DNA from: JAUILA01 sp964563925
GTDB taxonomy: Bacteria; Bacteroidota; Bacteroidia; Cytophagales; Cyclobacteriaceae
Length of the DNA: 33,794 nucleotides
Assembly (NCBI GenBank): GCA_964563925.1
Contig: CAZLZD010000043.1
Span: 1-33,794 of the forward strand
Reading direction: 5' to 3'
The notes beneath the pieces were generated by a model that was given only the letters and a program-made list of their open reading frames with translations, had not been told where the DNA came from and did not search any database. Of the stretch, positions 15,694 through 24,663 are shown piece by piece; within the stretch, counting starts at the first letter, position 1, and each line of letters opens with the position of its first letter. A program made the translations under genes and the position numbers.

Positions 15694-16569
15694 ATGCTTA
15701 GTCAACTCATCATAAACGCCCTTGTCGCCGGAAGCATATACGCGCTTCTTGGCCTCGCCATGAGCATTATCTATAAGGCCTCCGAAATACCCAACTTTGC
15801 CCAGGGGGAAATGGCGATGTTCTCCACCTACATCACCTTCGTACTACTGCAATCATTCGGTTATCCATTCCTCTTTGCCCTCACCGCTACCCTTATCTTT
15901 GCGTTCCTGCTTGGGGTTATATTCGAATTTGCCTTTATCCGCAGGGCCAAGGAACCTAACCTCCTGGGGTTCATTATTATTACCCTTGGTTTTCAGATGA
16001 TCCTGTACGGACTGGCCGGCTGGAAATGGGGAAGTGATCAGCGCACCTTTAACCTGCCTTTCTCCGAATCGGAAGTTATTTACCGGTCGGAGGCATTTGT
16101 GCTGACCGAGCATAATCTTGCTTCATTGGTGATCGCCCTCGGGGTAATGGCGGGAATCTACTTATTACTGAATCATTCAAAGCTCGGCCTCGCGATGAAG
16201 GCAAGTCAGCAAAATGTGCGGGCCGCCCGTTTTAATGGAATTCCCACCGACCGAATCCTGGGCATTTCTTTCGGGATAAGTTCGGTAGTAGGAGCCATCG
16301 CCGGGATTCTCGTGGCCCCTGTGTCAACGCTTGACCCGGCCATGATGTGGGACCCCCTGATCAAGGGATTTGCGGCCGCCGTGCTTGGCGGAATGAAAAG
16401 TCTTCATGGGGTGGTCATTGGCGGATTTATCCTGGCCCTCAGTGAGAACCTCTTCGGGTTCTATGTCTCGGTCGAATTTAAGTCCATCGTTGCTTTTGCC
16501 ATCATCATGCTGGTGCTTTTCATTCGCCCCTCCGGTCTGTTTGATAAACATTACGTTCGAAAAGTCTGA
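15694..16569 (+). CDS. livH: Branched-chain amino acid-type ABC transporter permease LivH
   Basis: 291 residues, the usual LivH length. Characteristic features are NALVAGSIYALLGLAMSIIY at the N-terminus, NFAQGEMAM (34-42; usually NFAHGE-type) and the coupling loop LGLAMKASQQNVRAARFNGI. About eight hydrophobic segments. Its TGA overlaps the ATG of livG by one base (TGATG), so the two are translationally coupled. It partners LivM in the membrane. Confidence 0.93.
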   Translation: MLSQLIINALVAGSIYALLGLAMSIIYKASEIPNFAQGEMAMFSTYITFVLLQSFGYPFLFALTATLIFAFLLGVIFEFAFIRRAKEPNLLGFIIITLGFQMILYGLAGWKWGSDQRTFNLPFSESEVIYRSEAFVLTEHNLASLVIALGVMAGIYLLLNHSKLGLAMKASQQNVRAARFNGIPTDRILGISFGISSVVGAIAGILVAPVSTLDPAMMWDPLIKGFAAAVLGGMKSLHGVVIGGFILALSENLFGFYVSVEFKSIVAFAIIMLVLFIRPSGLFDKHYVRKV

Positions 16570-17348
16570 TGTCGCTGTTCATTGCTGACCATATTGACAA
16601 ATCATTCGGGGGCGTTCAGGCCCTCCAGGGAATAAGCTTTACCGTCCAGCCCGGGGAGATATTCTCGATTATCGGGCCCAATGGAGCCGGTAAATCCACC
16701 ATCTTCAATTGTATCAGCGGATTGTACCGCCCTGATAACGGAAGGATCCTGATGGAAGGCATGGACATTACCGGCTGGTCACCGCACCGGATTGCCTCCA
16801 CGGGCATTGCACGTACTTTCCAGAATCTTGAGCTTTTCCGGTACCTGACCGCCGTGGACAATCTGCTCCTTGGCAGGCACCTCCGTATGAAAACCCCGCT
16901 CTGGCGGCTGTTCGGGATGCCTTTCCGGAAGTCGCGGGCCGCGAAAGAGGAAGTGGCACACAGGCATCGGGTGGAAGAGATCATAGAATTCCTGGAGCTT
17001 GAGGCGTATCGGGACCGTCCCGTATTCTCCCTCCCGTACGGGGTGCAGAAGCTGCTGGAACTGGGAAGGGCGCTGGCCATGGAACCACGGCTGCTCCTGC
17101 TGGATGAGCCGGCAGCCGGACTTAACAACGAGGAACGACAGGATATGATCTTCTGGATTAAGGACATACGCGATGAACTGGGGATCAGTGTCATTGTAAT
17201 CGAACATAATATGGAACTGGTCAAGGATATTTCGGACCGCATTATGGCACTGAATTTCGGCCGGATGATTGCCAAAGGGGGCGTGCAGGAAGTCCTGGAG
17301 AATGAGGAAGTACGAAGTGCCTACCTGGGGGAGGAGGTGAAAAACTGA
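16569..17348 (+). CDS. livG: ABC transporter ATP-binding protein LivG
   Basis: 259 residues. Walker A is GPNGAGKST (36-44), Walker B LLLLDEPAAGL, and the switch His lies in VIVIEHNM. The LivG-specific ARTFQNLELF segment (Q-loop region) and the C-terminal AYLGEEV tail are present. The ABC signature reads LPYGVQKLLELGRAL, the degenerate form common in LivG (the usual LSGGQ is not there). It lies 1 bp ahead of livF. It hydrolyses ATP together with LivF for import. Confidence 0.94.
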   Translation: MSLFIADHIDKSFGGVQALQGISFTVQPGEIFSIIGPNGAGKSTIFNCISGLYRPDNGRILMEGMDITGWSPHRIASTGIARTFQNLELFRYLTAVDNLLLGRHLRMKTPLWRLFGMPFRKSRAAKEEVAHRHRVEEIIEFLELEAYRDRPVFSLPYGVQKLLELGRALAMEPRLLLLDEPAAGLNNEERQDMIFWIKDIRDELGISVIVIEHNMELVKDISDRIMALNFGRMIAKGGVQEVLENEEVRSAYLGEEVKN

Positions 17349-17349
17349 T

Positions 17350-18120
17350 ATGCTACTGGAAATTGAAAATATTGAAACGTACTACGACAAGGTAAAAGTC
17401 CTTAACGGAATATCGTTTGGGGTGGAGGAAGGAAGCATCACGGCAATCCTCGGTAATAACGGGGCTGGTAAATCCACCACCATGAATACGATCCTCGGGT
17501 TGATCGACGACCAGCCTGATAAGGGAAGTATCACTTTTCGCGGGAATCCAATCCATCGCAGGGACACGCACAGGATCGTTTCCATGGGCATCGCCTATGT
17601 GCCCGAAGGCCGTGAGGTATTTGATGAGCTGTCAGTCCGGGAAAACCTGCTGGTGGGTGCGTATCTACGGAAAGACCGGACAGGTATCAAGGAAGATATT
17701 GATCGGATCCTGGGCTATTTCCCTTCTCTGAAGGAGCGGATTACCCAGCCTGCGGGTAAATTATCAGGCGGTGAACAGCAGATGCTGGCCATTGGCAGGG
17801 CCCTGATGAGCCGACCTCAGCTGATAATCATGGATGAGCCTTCCCTGGGCCTGTCTCCTAAACTGGTCACAGAGATCTTTAATATCATCGCTGAAATTAA
17901 CCGGGAAGGGTATACGGTATTGCTGGTCGAACAGAATGCTCACATGGCTTTCAAGGTGGCTGATGAAGTCTATATCATGGAGAATGGGAGGTTTGTTATG
18001 AACGGTCCGGCCGCAGAACTGGAACAGGACGAAGATGTACGCGAGTTCTACCTGGGTGTCAGGGAGAGCGACTCGGTCAAAGGGTATCAACGCTATAAAC
18101 GAAAGCGGACATGGAGGTAA
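17350..18120 (+). CDS. livF: ABC transporter ATP-binding protein LivF
   Basis: 256 residues. Walker A GNNGAGKST (35-43), signature LSGGEQQMLAIGRAL, Walker B LIIMDEPSLGL, and the LivF-type phrase AYVPEGREVFDELSVRENL are all present. The last 20 or so residues (SVKGYQRYKRKRTWR) form a basic tail beyond the usual EFYLG ending. Its last 10 bases overlap the start of the acyl-CoA synthetase gene, which shows tight coupling between transport and CoA activation. Confidence 0.94.
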   Translation: MLLEIENIETYYDKVKVLNGISFGVEEGSITAILGNNGAGKSTTMNTILGLIDDQPDKGSITFRGNPIHRRDTHRIVSMGIAYVPEGREVFDELSVRENLLVGAYLRKDRTGIKEDIDRILGYFPSLKERITQPAGKLSGGEQQMLAIGRALMSRPQLIIMDEPSLGLSPKLVTEIFNIIAEINREGYTVLLVEQNAHMAFKVADEVYIMENGRFVMNGPAAELEQDEDVREFYLGVRESDSVKGYQRYKRKRTWR

Positions 18121-19919
18121 ACGAAATTAAAAATGTGCCTGATGCATTTATCAGGATGTGCCGGGAACGGGGTGACCGTATTGCCATGCGGAATAAATAC
18201 CTCGGGCTGTGGCAGGAATTTACCTGGAGTGATTACCTCAGGGAATCGACCTGTGTGGCGCATGGACTTATGAAACTCGGAATTCAATCCGGGGACTTTG
18301 TGGGTATTATCGGGGAAAACTGTCCGGAATGGCTCTTCATGGATATGGGAATTCAGATGGCCGGTGCCCGGACGGTCGGAATTTATACCACAAACTCCTG
18401 GCAACAGGTGAAGTACATCCTGAATCATTCCGAATGCCGTGTCCTGTTTGCGGAGAATGAAGAGCAGGTGGATAAATGGCTTACCATGCGGGAGGAATTG
18501 CCGCATCTGCAACATATTATCTACTGGGATAAAAAAGGACTGGAAGGCTTGCGACATGATGAGCTGATGTTTTTTGATGACTTTATGGACATCGGCCGGG
18601 AAGAGTGTGATACCTCTCAGGATGCCATAAACGAACGTGTGGAAAGGATTCAGCCGGATGATATTGCCCTGCTGGTGTATACCTCCGGCACCACGGGACC
18701 ACCGAAAGGGGTCATCCTTACCTCCCGGAACCTGTTATGGACCTCCATTACGCTCAGCAAAATTGACATGATTTACCCGCATGACCAGACCATGTCTTTT
18801 CTGCCCCTCTGTCACATTTTTGAACGGATGTTCAGTGCGTATTTTCATATCATAGGAGGGTACATTGTAAACTTTGCGGAGAGCACCGAGACCATTGCCA
18901 GGAACCTCACAGAGATACGTCCGACCATAGGCTATGCCGTACCCAGGGTATGGGAAAAATTTCAGTCCCGCATTCTCCTCCGCATGGAAGATGCCCCGAA
19001 ACTGAATCAGCTGGCTTTTAAGGCGGCAATGCGGATCGGAGAGGCCTATACGCGGCGGAAGCTGGAGGGTGAAAAAATCGGGTTCGGCTTGCGGGTTAGC
19101 CGTTTCATCAGTTACTGGGGAGTATTATATCCCTTAAAGTACATGATCGGCATGAACCGGATGCGCTATGCATTCAGCGGAGCGGCACCCATTTCGCCTA
19201 AACTCCTGCACTTCTTTCATACCCTGGAAATCCCCATGGTGGAAGGATACGGCATGACGGAAACCTGTGCCATCATCAGTATTTCTACTTTAGATTCCTA
19301 CAAAATAGGCACCGTAGGCAAGACACTGGAGGGAGCGGAAGTAAAGATCTCTGAAGAAGGAGAAATCATGGTCAGACATCCGGGGGTGACCAGTGGCTAT
19401 TACAAATACCCGGAGGCCACCGCAGAAGCGCTGGAAGACGGGTGGCTGCATACCGGCGATATTGGTTCCTTCGATGAAGAGGGATTCCTTTCCATCCTTG
19501 ACCGGAAGAAAGACATTATCATCACGGCCGGCGGAAAGAATATTGCCCCGCAAAAGATTGAGAACCAGCTTAAGTTCAGTGTATATATCAATGATGCCAT
19601 TGTGATCGGTGACAAGCGGAAATTTGTATCCGCCATCATTATCCTGGATGAGGAGAATATCAATAAATACGCACGTGACCACAAGATTACCTATTCATCG
19701 TACTCCGAGCTGGCCGAACACAAGGCGATAAGGAAGCTTATCGAAGGGGAGGTGAAAAAGGTGAACAAGGAACTGGCCCGCGTGGAATCGATCCGGGAGT
19801 TCACCATTCTGGACAAGCGCCTCTATGTGGAGGATGGCGAAGTTACGCCGACCATGAAAGTGAAAAGAAAATTCATCAATGAGCAATACCATGACCTCAT
19901 TGAGAAAATGTATCAATAA
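18111..19919 (+). CDS. Long-chain-type acyl-CoA synthetase (AMP-forming)
   Basis: 602 residues, the usual length for long-chain-type fatty acid CoA ligases. Motifs: P-loop YTSGTTGPPKG (190-200), PLCHIFERM, VEGYGMTETCA, GWLHTGDIG, the hinge DRKKDIIITAGGKNIAPQ and the C-terminal PTMKVKR with the catalytic Lys. The reaction is carboxylate + ATP + CoA to acyl-CoA + AMP + PPi, in the cytoplasm. Chain length or ring preference cannot be read. It overlaps livF by 10 bp and is followed after 19 bp by the substrate-binding lipoprotein gene. This suggests activation of the imported substrate as it enters the cell. Confidence 0.93.
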   Translation: MEVNEIKNVPDAFIRMCRERGDRIAMRNKYLGLWQEFTWSDYLRESTCVAHGLMKLGIQSGDFVGIIGENCPEWLFMDMGIQMAGARTVGIYTTNSWQQVKYILNHSECRVLFAENEEQVDKWLTMREELPHLQHIIYWDKKGLEGLRHDELMFFDDFMDIGREECDTSQDAINERVERIQPDDIALLVYTSGTTGPPKGVILTSRNLLWTSITLSKIDMIYPHDQTMSFLPLCHIFERMFSAYFHIIGGYIVNFAESTETIARNLTEIRPTIGYAVPRVWEKFQSRILLRMEDAPKLNQLAFKAAMRIGEAYTRRKLEGEKIGFGLRVSRFISYWGVLYPLKYMIGMNRMRYAFSGAAPISPKLLHFFHTLEIPMVEGYGMTETCAIISISTLDSYKIGTVGKTLEGAEVKISEEGEIMVRHPGVTSGYYKYPEATAEALEDGWLHTGDIGSFDEEGFLSILDRKKDIIITAGGKNIAPQKIENQLKFSVYINDAIVIGDKRKFVSAIIILDEENINKYARDHKITYSSYSELAEHKAIRKLIEGEVKKVNKELARVESIREFTILDKRLYVEDGEVTPTMKVKRKFINEQYHDLIEKMYQ

Positions 19920-19938
19920 TCATCAAAATCCGTGTGCT

Positions 19939-21186
19939 ATGAAATTTCCCAAAATCTGTTCGCTGTTAATTGTCCTTTTCGTCCTGTCCCTCGCCGGTTG
20001 TTCGTCTACCGCTGAAAGTTCCGAAGACACCTCTTCAGAACCCGTTCCCGGAGTTACCGATACCGAAATAGTGATTGGTTCCTGGGGGCCCCTGACCGGT
20101 CCGGCAGCCCTGTGGGGAAATGTGATCAAGGGTGCGGACGCCTATTTCAGCATGCTGAACGACGAAGGCGGAATCAATGGCCGCCAGGTACGTTTTATCA
20201 TGAAGGACGATGCCTATGATCCTTCACAAACCGTCCCGGCCGTGAGGGAACTGGTGCAGCGGGAAGAGGTTTTTGCCGTCACTGCAGGAATTGGTACGGC
20301 AACCGGAATGGCGGTGATGGATTTTTTGGCGGAGAATGGAGTGCCGTGGTTTTGCCCCATGACGGGGGCTGCCACTATGACCTATCCACCGAAAGAAAAC
20401 ATTTATTCCATATTTCCCCTGTATTACGATGAAGCCCGTGTGATGGCATCCATGGCCATTGAGGAGCTGGGGTCTGAAAAGATCGGGATCATTTATCAGA
20501 ATGATGATTTCGGGAAAAGCGGACTGGTCGGGGTGAAAAGTGTCCTGGAGGAAAAGGGGATGGAATTTGTGGCAGAGCTGCCGGTCGAACCTACGGATTC
20601 CGATCTAAGTTCGCATGTGGCCCGTCTCAAGGAATCAGGGGCAGAATCCGTGTTCTTATGGGTATTACCCCGGCAGGCTGCGATCACGCTGGGCAGTTCA
20701 GCGGTGATTGACTTCAAGCCGAACTGGTTTGCTTCCCTGGCGCTGAGCGATCTCTCTCTAATGCATAATATCACCAAGGGAGCCTGGGAAGGTGTGTATT
20801 TCTCCTATGCCTCCCCGGTGCTTTTCAGTAACACAGATAATGAAACGATAGCCCGGTATAAGGCTGCTTTTGAAAAGAAATACCCGGAAGACCGGTGGAA
20901 TAATTTTGCGTTTACCGGGATGTTGCTGATGGAGCCGATGGGAGAAGCGCTCAAGCGTGCCGGCAGCGAGCTGACACGGGAAGGATTGCTGGAAACATTC
21001 AGTAAGATGAGTGATTTTGAAAGTTCTGTCGGAATACCGGTCAGCTTTTCCAGTGAAAAGCACCTGGGCACCAGCTCGATCATCGTGATGCGTTGTGTTT
21101 CCGCCACGGAGGCCGAAAATATGAGTGGAATGGTGGAAGGGAATGCGGACGTGGCTGCGTTGAATGCTATGCTGAAGGCGGAGTAG
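19939..21186 (+). CDS. LivK-type substrate-binding lipoprotein
   Basis: 415 residues from the ATG at 19939; an in-frame upstream ATG at 19879 lies inside the synthetase gene and would spoil the signal. Lipobox LSLAGC (Cys21), then a Ser/Glu-rich linker (SSTAESSEDTSSEPVPG). The periplasmic-binding-protein type I domain (Peripla_BP_6 family) starts with TDTEIVIGSWGPLTGPAA and continues with GADAYFSMLNDEGGINGRQV, KDDAYDPSQTVPAVRELV and IIYQNDDFGKSG. This is the binding component for LivMHGF. Lipid anchoring is unusual for a diderm LivK, which is normally soluble. Last gene of the operon. Confidence 0.92.
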   Translation: MKFPKICSLLIVLFVLSLAGCSSTAESSEDTSSEPVPGVTDTEIVIGSWGPLTGPAALWGNVIKGADAYFSMLNDEGGINGRQVRFIMKDDAYDPSQTVPAVRELVQREEVFAVTAGIGTATGMAVMDFLAENGVPWFCPMTGAATMTYPPKENIYSIFPLYYDEARVMASMAIEELGSEKIGIIYQNDDFGKSGLVGVKSVLEEKGMEFVAELPVEPTDSDLSSHVARLKESGAESVFLWVLPRQAAITLGSSAVIDFKPNWFASLALSDLSLMHNITKGAWEGVYFSYASPVLFSNTDNETIARYKAAFEKKYPEDRWNNFAFTGMLLMEPMGEALKRAGSELTREGLLETFSKMSDFESSVGIPVSFSSEKHLGTSSIIVMRCVSATEAENMSGMVEGNADVAALNAMLKAE

Positions 21187-21424
21187 GAGGATTGAAAGGA
21201 CCGGTTTTCAAAATGACCTGGATTCTGTAAATGCATCAATTTTTGTATCATTTGATTCAATTCTGTCATGCATTGTGAAAATTTATGGTGAGGTTATGAT
21301 GATAATCAATTGAACCGTTGACAGGAAAATAATGTGACCTGCAAATACCTGACAGATAATATGTTGCGGTCTCTAAAATGGTTATATTGTAAGCCAGCTA
21401 ATTTCACATCTGTCGTTTAGCATT

Positions 21425-24400
21425 ATGCATCAGTCAATACACCTCATTCACCCCTGGCTGTTCATTTCTGTTGTTTTGATCAGTTTGACTTCCTGCGGGC
21501 CATCGGTCCCTGAAGATGTGGAAGCTGCCTATGCCACGTTACCGGAAGTTATCGATTACAACTTCGATGTGAAGCCCATATTGGCCGATCGATGCTATAC
21601 GTGTCACGGCCCGGATGAAATGGCCCGCAAGGCCGGCCTGAGGCTGGATGATGAGGAAAGTGCCTTTGCGGTGCTCACCAGCGGCAATTATGCGTTCGTG
21701 AAAGGGAAGCCTGGGAAGAGCGCCGTTTTTCACCGGATCTTGTCGGAAGATCCGGAGGTTATGATGCCTCCCCCTGATTCGAGGCTTACGCTTAGTGCAC
21801 GTGAAAAAGCGATTCTTATCAGGTGGATGAAACAGGGGTCGGAGTGGAAGCCCCACTGGGCATTTATCCCTTTGGAGCGGCCCGGGGTTCCGGAATCACC
21901 TATAGCATGGGAGGTCATTAATCCGATAGATAATTTTATTCATGCGAAACTCCTTGAAAAAGGATTCACGCCGGGACAGCCGGCCGAAAAGGAAGTCCTT
22001 TTACGAAGGGTTACTATGGACCTGACGGGATTACCACCCACTCCGGACGAAATTAATGACTTTCTCAATGATGAATCCGAAGAGGCGTATGAAAGAGTCG
22101 TGGACCGTTTGCTTGCTTCCCCGGCACATGCCGAACGTTTAACCATGGAATGGCTCGATGTGGCGCGCTACGCGGACTCTCACGGTGTTTCTTTCGATGG
22201 GTTCCGTACCTCCTGGCCCTGGCGCGATTGGGTGATCGGTGCATTTGAAAGCAATATGCCATATGATCAGTTCCTTACCGAACAACTGGCAGGGGATTTA
22301 CTGGAGAATGCCTCAAAAGATCAAATCATCGCAACCTCCTTTCTTCGAATGGGGCAGCTCGAGGGAGGATTTGGGTCACTGCCCGAGGAGTTCAGGGTGG
22401 AATACGTCCTGGAACGGACGGCCCTGGTCGGTACGACCATGCTCGGACTGACGGTTGAATGTGCCAGGTGCCATGATCATAAGTTCGATCCGATCAGCCA
22501 GAAGGAATTTTACCAGCTTTCCGCTTTCTTCAATAATACAGTGGAGATGGGCCTGGGCCCGCTTGACGGAGACAGGGCACCCACCTTGTACCTGTTTGAT
22601 CCGGAAGAGGAACGCAACCTAGACTCACTGGGGATTCTGGTTGCGGACAATGAAATTGAATTTCAGCATAAAAGGGATGATATCTTTCGCCTGGCAAACT
22701 ATATGGAATCTTTTCGTATGCCAGTCCGTGTACCGGATCTTCATGCCCTCCCGCTGGACGAACTTAAAAACACAACCATCAAGGATAAAAAAGGGAAAAA
22801 ACGAGAAGTTGTTATTGTAGATGGTAATAAGAAAGCTGAAGCAAAGGAAGGGGTTACACTTACCAAAGGGAGATTTGGTAACGCCATGTTGTTTGATGAT
22901 GAATATGATTATTTATCAATTAAGGACGCCGGACTATTTGACACCTACGAGCCCTTTTCTGCCAGTGTATGGGTACGAACTGACCGGGAAGGTAAAGGCC
23001 CCACCCAAACCGTCATGGGGAATTCCAATAATTATGCAGCTGATTACCGGGGCTGGGACCTGTTTCTTGATTCTGCGATGCACCTGACCGCACGGCTTAT
23101 CCATCGTTTGCCTGACGATTATATTGAGGTAAAAACTGAATCTCCGGTCCCGTCCGGCACCTGGACCCATGTAGGACTTACGTACGATGGTTCGGGAACG
23201 GCGGATGGTTTACGTTTATTTGTGAACGGGGAACTCCAACCAACCCATACACGCTTTGATCACCTGACACGGTCTGTGCGCCCCATAAGCGATAATACAC
23301 TGGATACCATACGATTGCCTTTACGGATTGGCAGGAGCTATCGTATCTGGACGTTTGATGTGGGTTTATTTGAAGGGGCTATTGATGAAGTCCACCTGGC
23401 ACACCGGCAATTATCACGGGTGGAGATGAGAATGCTTGGGCATCAGGAATCCAGCGAATTTTCCGGTGAAGAGCAAAGGGAACATCTCATGCTGCATGAT
23501 CCGGAGTTTATTTCCAGGCGGGATGCTCTCGCAAGGGTCAGGACACAACAGCGGCAGATTCTCGATACGGCGATGCAGCTGATGGTCATGGAAGAGATGG
23601 ATGAGCCGAGGCCTTCCTTTATACTGGACCGGGGAGTATATGACCAGCCTCGGGAACAGGTAGCACCGGGAGTGCCTGAGAATGTATTGCAGTGGTCAGA
23701 GGATTTCAGGCCGGACAGGCTTGGTCTGGCGGACTGGCTGGTCGATCGCAATAATCCTCTTACCGCCCGGGTAGCGGTCAACCGCTATTGGCAAATGATC
23801 TTTGGTAAGGGACTGGTCAGGACTGCGGAAGATTTCGGAGTTCAGGGGGAGAAACCCACCCATCCGGATCTGCTGGACTGGCTGGCCGATGAATTTGTCG
23901 TATCAGGATGGGATCTCAGGCATATGCTGAAGCTTATGGTGATGTCATCTGCTTACCGTCAGAGCGCATACATTCCGGATCAAATGCTGGAGATGGACCC
24001 GGAAAATGAATACTATGCAAGGGGGCCGTCGTATCGGTGGCCTGCCGAGTTCCTTCGGGATAACGTGCTGGCGGCAAGCGGATTATTGGTAAGGGAGGTA
24101 GGGGGTCCGCCTGTCAAACCCTATCAGCCGGAGGGACTTTGGAAGGAACTTGAATTCAGTAGTTACCAGGGATACAGCTACAAAAGGGATTCGAATGATG
24201 CACTGTATCGCCGGAGCCTGTACACTTTTCAACGCCGGTTCATTCCTCCTCCTTTCATGGCCACCTTTGATGCAGCCAGCCGGGAGTATTGTTCAGTACG
24301 AAGAGAGACAACAAATTCACCGTTGCAGGCCCTCGCCCTGATGAATGATCCCCAAATTGTTGAAGCCTCAAGAATATTGTCAGAAAGGGTTCTCAGGGAA

Positions 24401-24661
24401 GAAAGTGATCCTGACAAGCAAATAATTCTGGCGTACCGGCTGACAACCGGAATATCTCCCACGGATAATCAGTTGGCTACACTCAGACGACAGTACAATC
24501 AATCGATGAACATGTTCAGCAATGATGCTGCTGCGGCCGATTCGTTGCTCAGTGTGGGAGATATGCCTTATGATGAAAGCCTCGACAAACAGTCAATAGC
24601 TGCCATGGCAATGGTAGCAAATACGATATTTAATTTTGATGACCATTATATGAAGCGTTAG
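21425..24661 (+). CDS. PSCyt1/DUF1549/LamG/DUF1553 cytochrome-type lipoprotein
   Basis: 1078 residues. Lipoprotein signal to LTSC (Cys24). Planctomycete-type cytochrome domain with haem motif CYTCH (57-61) and a MMPPPDS segment (113-119) that can supply axial Met. DUF1549 (PSCyt2, about 165-375) begins IDNFIHAKL and ends with a second CxxCH, CARCH (346-350), in ECARCHDHKFDPIS. A LamG/concanavalin-like insert spans about 485-675 (KGRFGNAMLF, WTHVGLTYDG, GAIDEVHLAH). DUF1553 (PSD1, about 735-1060) includes NPLTARVAVNRYWQMIFG and SPLQALALMNDPQ. These proteins are common in Planctomycetes and some Bacteroidota beside DUF1501 genes; their chemistry is not established, though polysaccharide breakdown is often suggested. 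It lies 2 bp before the DUF1501 gene. Confidence 0.93.
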   Translation: MHQSIHLIHPWLFISVVLISLTSCGPSVPEDVEAAYATLPEVIDYNFDVKPILADRCYTCHGPDEMARKAGLRLDDEESAFAVLTSGNYAFVKGKPGKSAVFHRILSEDPEVMMPPPDSRLTLSAREKAILIRWMKQGSEWKPHWAFIPLERPGVPESPIAWEVINPIDNFIHAKLLEKGFTPGQPAEKEVLLRRVTMDLTGLPPTPDEINDFLNDESEEAYERVVDRLLASPAHAERLTMEWLDVARYADSHGVSFDGFRTSWPWRDWVIGAFESNMPYDQFLTEQLAGDLLENASKDQIIATSFLRMGQLEGGFGSLPEEFRVEYVLERTALVGTTMLGLTVECARCHDHKFDPISQKEFYQLSAFFNNTVEMGLGPLDGDRAPTLYLFDPEEERNLDSLGILVADNEIEFQHKRDDIFRLANYMESFRMPVRVPDLHALPLDELKNTTIKDKKGKKREVVIVDGNKKAEAKEGVTLTKGRFGNAMLFDDEYDYLSIKDAGLFDTYEPFSASVWVRTDREGKGPTQTVMGNSNNYAADYRGWDLFLDSAMHLTARLIHRLPDDYIEVKTESPVPSGTWTHVGLTYDGSGTADGLRLFVNGELQPTHTRFDHLTRSVRPISDNTLDTIRLPLRIGRSYRIWTFDVGLFEGAIDEVHLAHRQLSRVEMRMLGHQESSEFSGEEQREHLMLHDPEFISRRDALARVRTQQRQILDTAMQLMVMEEMDEPRPSFILDRGVYDQPREQVAPGVPENVLQWSEDFRPDRLGLADWLVDRNNPLTARVAVNRYWQMIFGKGLVRTAEDFGVQGEKPTHPDLLDWLADEFVVSGWDLRHMLKLMVMSSAYRQSAYIPDQMLEMDPENEYYARGPSYRWPAEFLRDNVLAASGLLVREVGGPPVKPYQPEGLWKELEFSSYQGYSYKRDSNDALYRRSLYTFQRRFIPPPFMATFDAASREYCSVRRETTNSPLQALALMNDPQIVEASRILSERVLREESDPDKQIILAYRLTTGISPTDNQLATLRRQYNQSMNMFSNDAAAADSLLSVGDMPYDESLDKQSIAAMAMVANTIFNFDDHYMKR

Positions 24662-24663
24662 TT

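Noticed and set aside
16616..17275. Long open frame on the minus strand inside livG
   Set aside because: Ser/Arg-rich antisense translation of a clear ABC ATPase gene; no motif of its own.
21192..21211. Hairpin TTGAAA/TTTCAA after the substrate-binding lipoprotein gene as terminator
   Set aside because: Six AT-rich base pairs without a T-tract; too weak to list.
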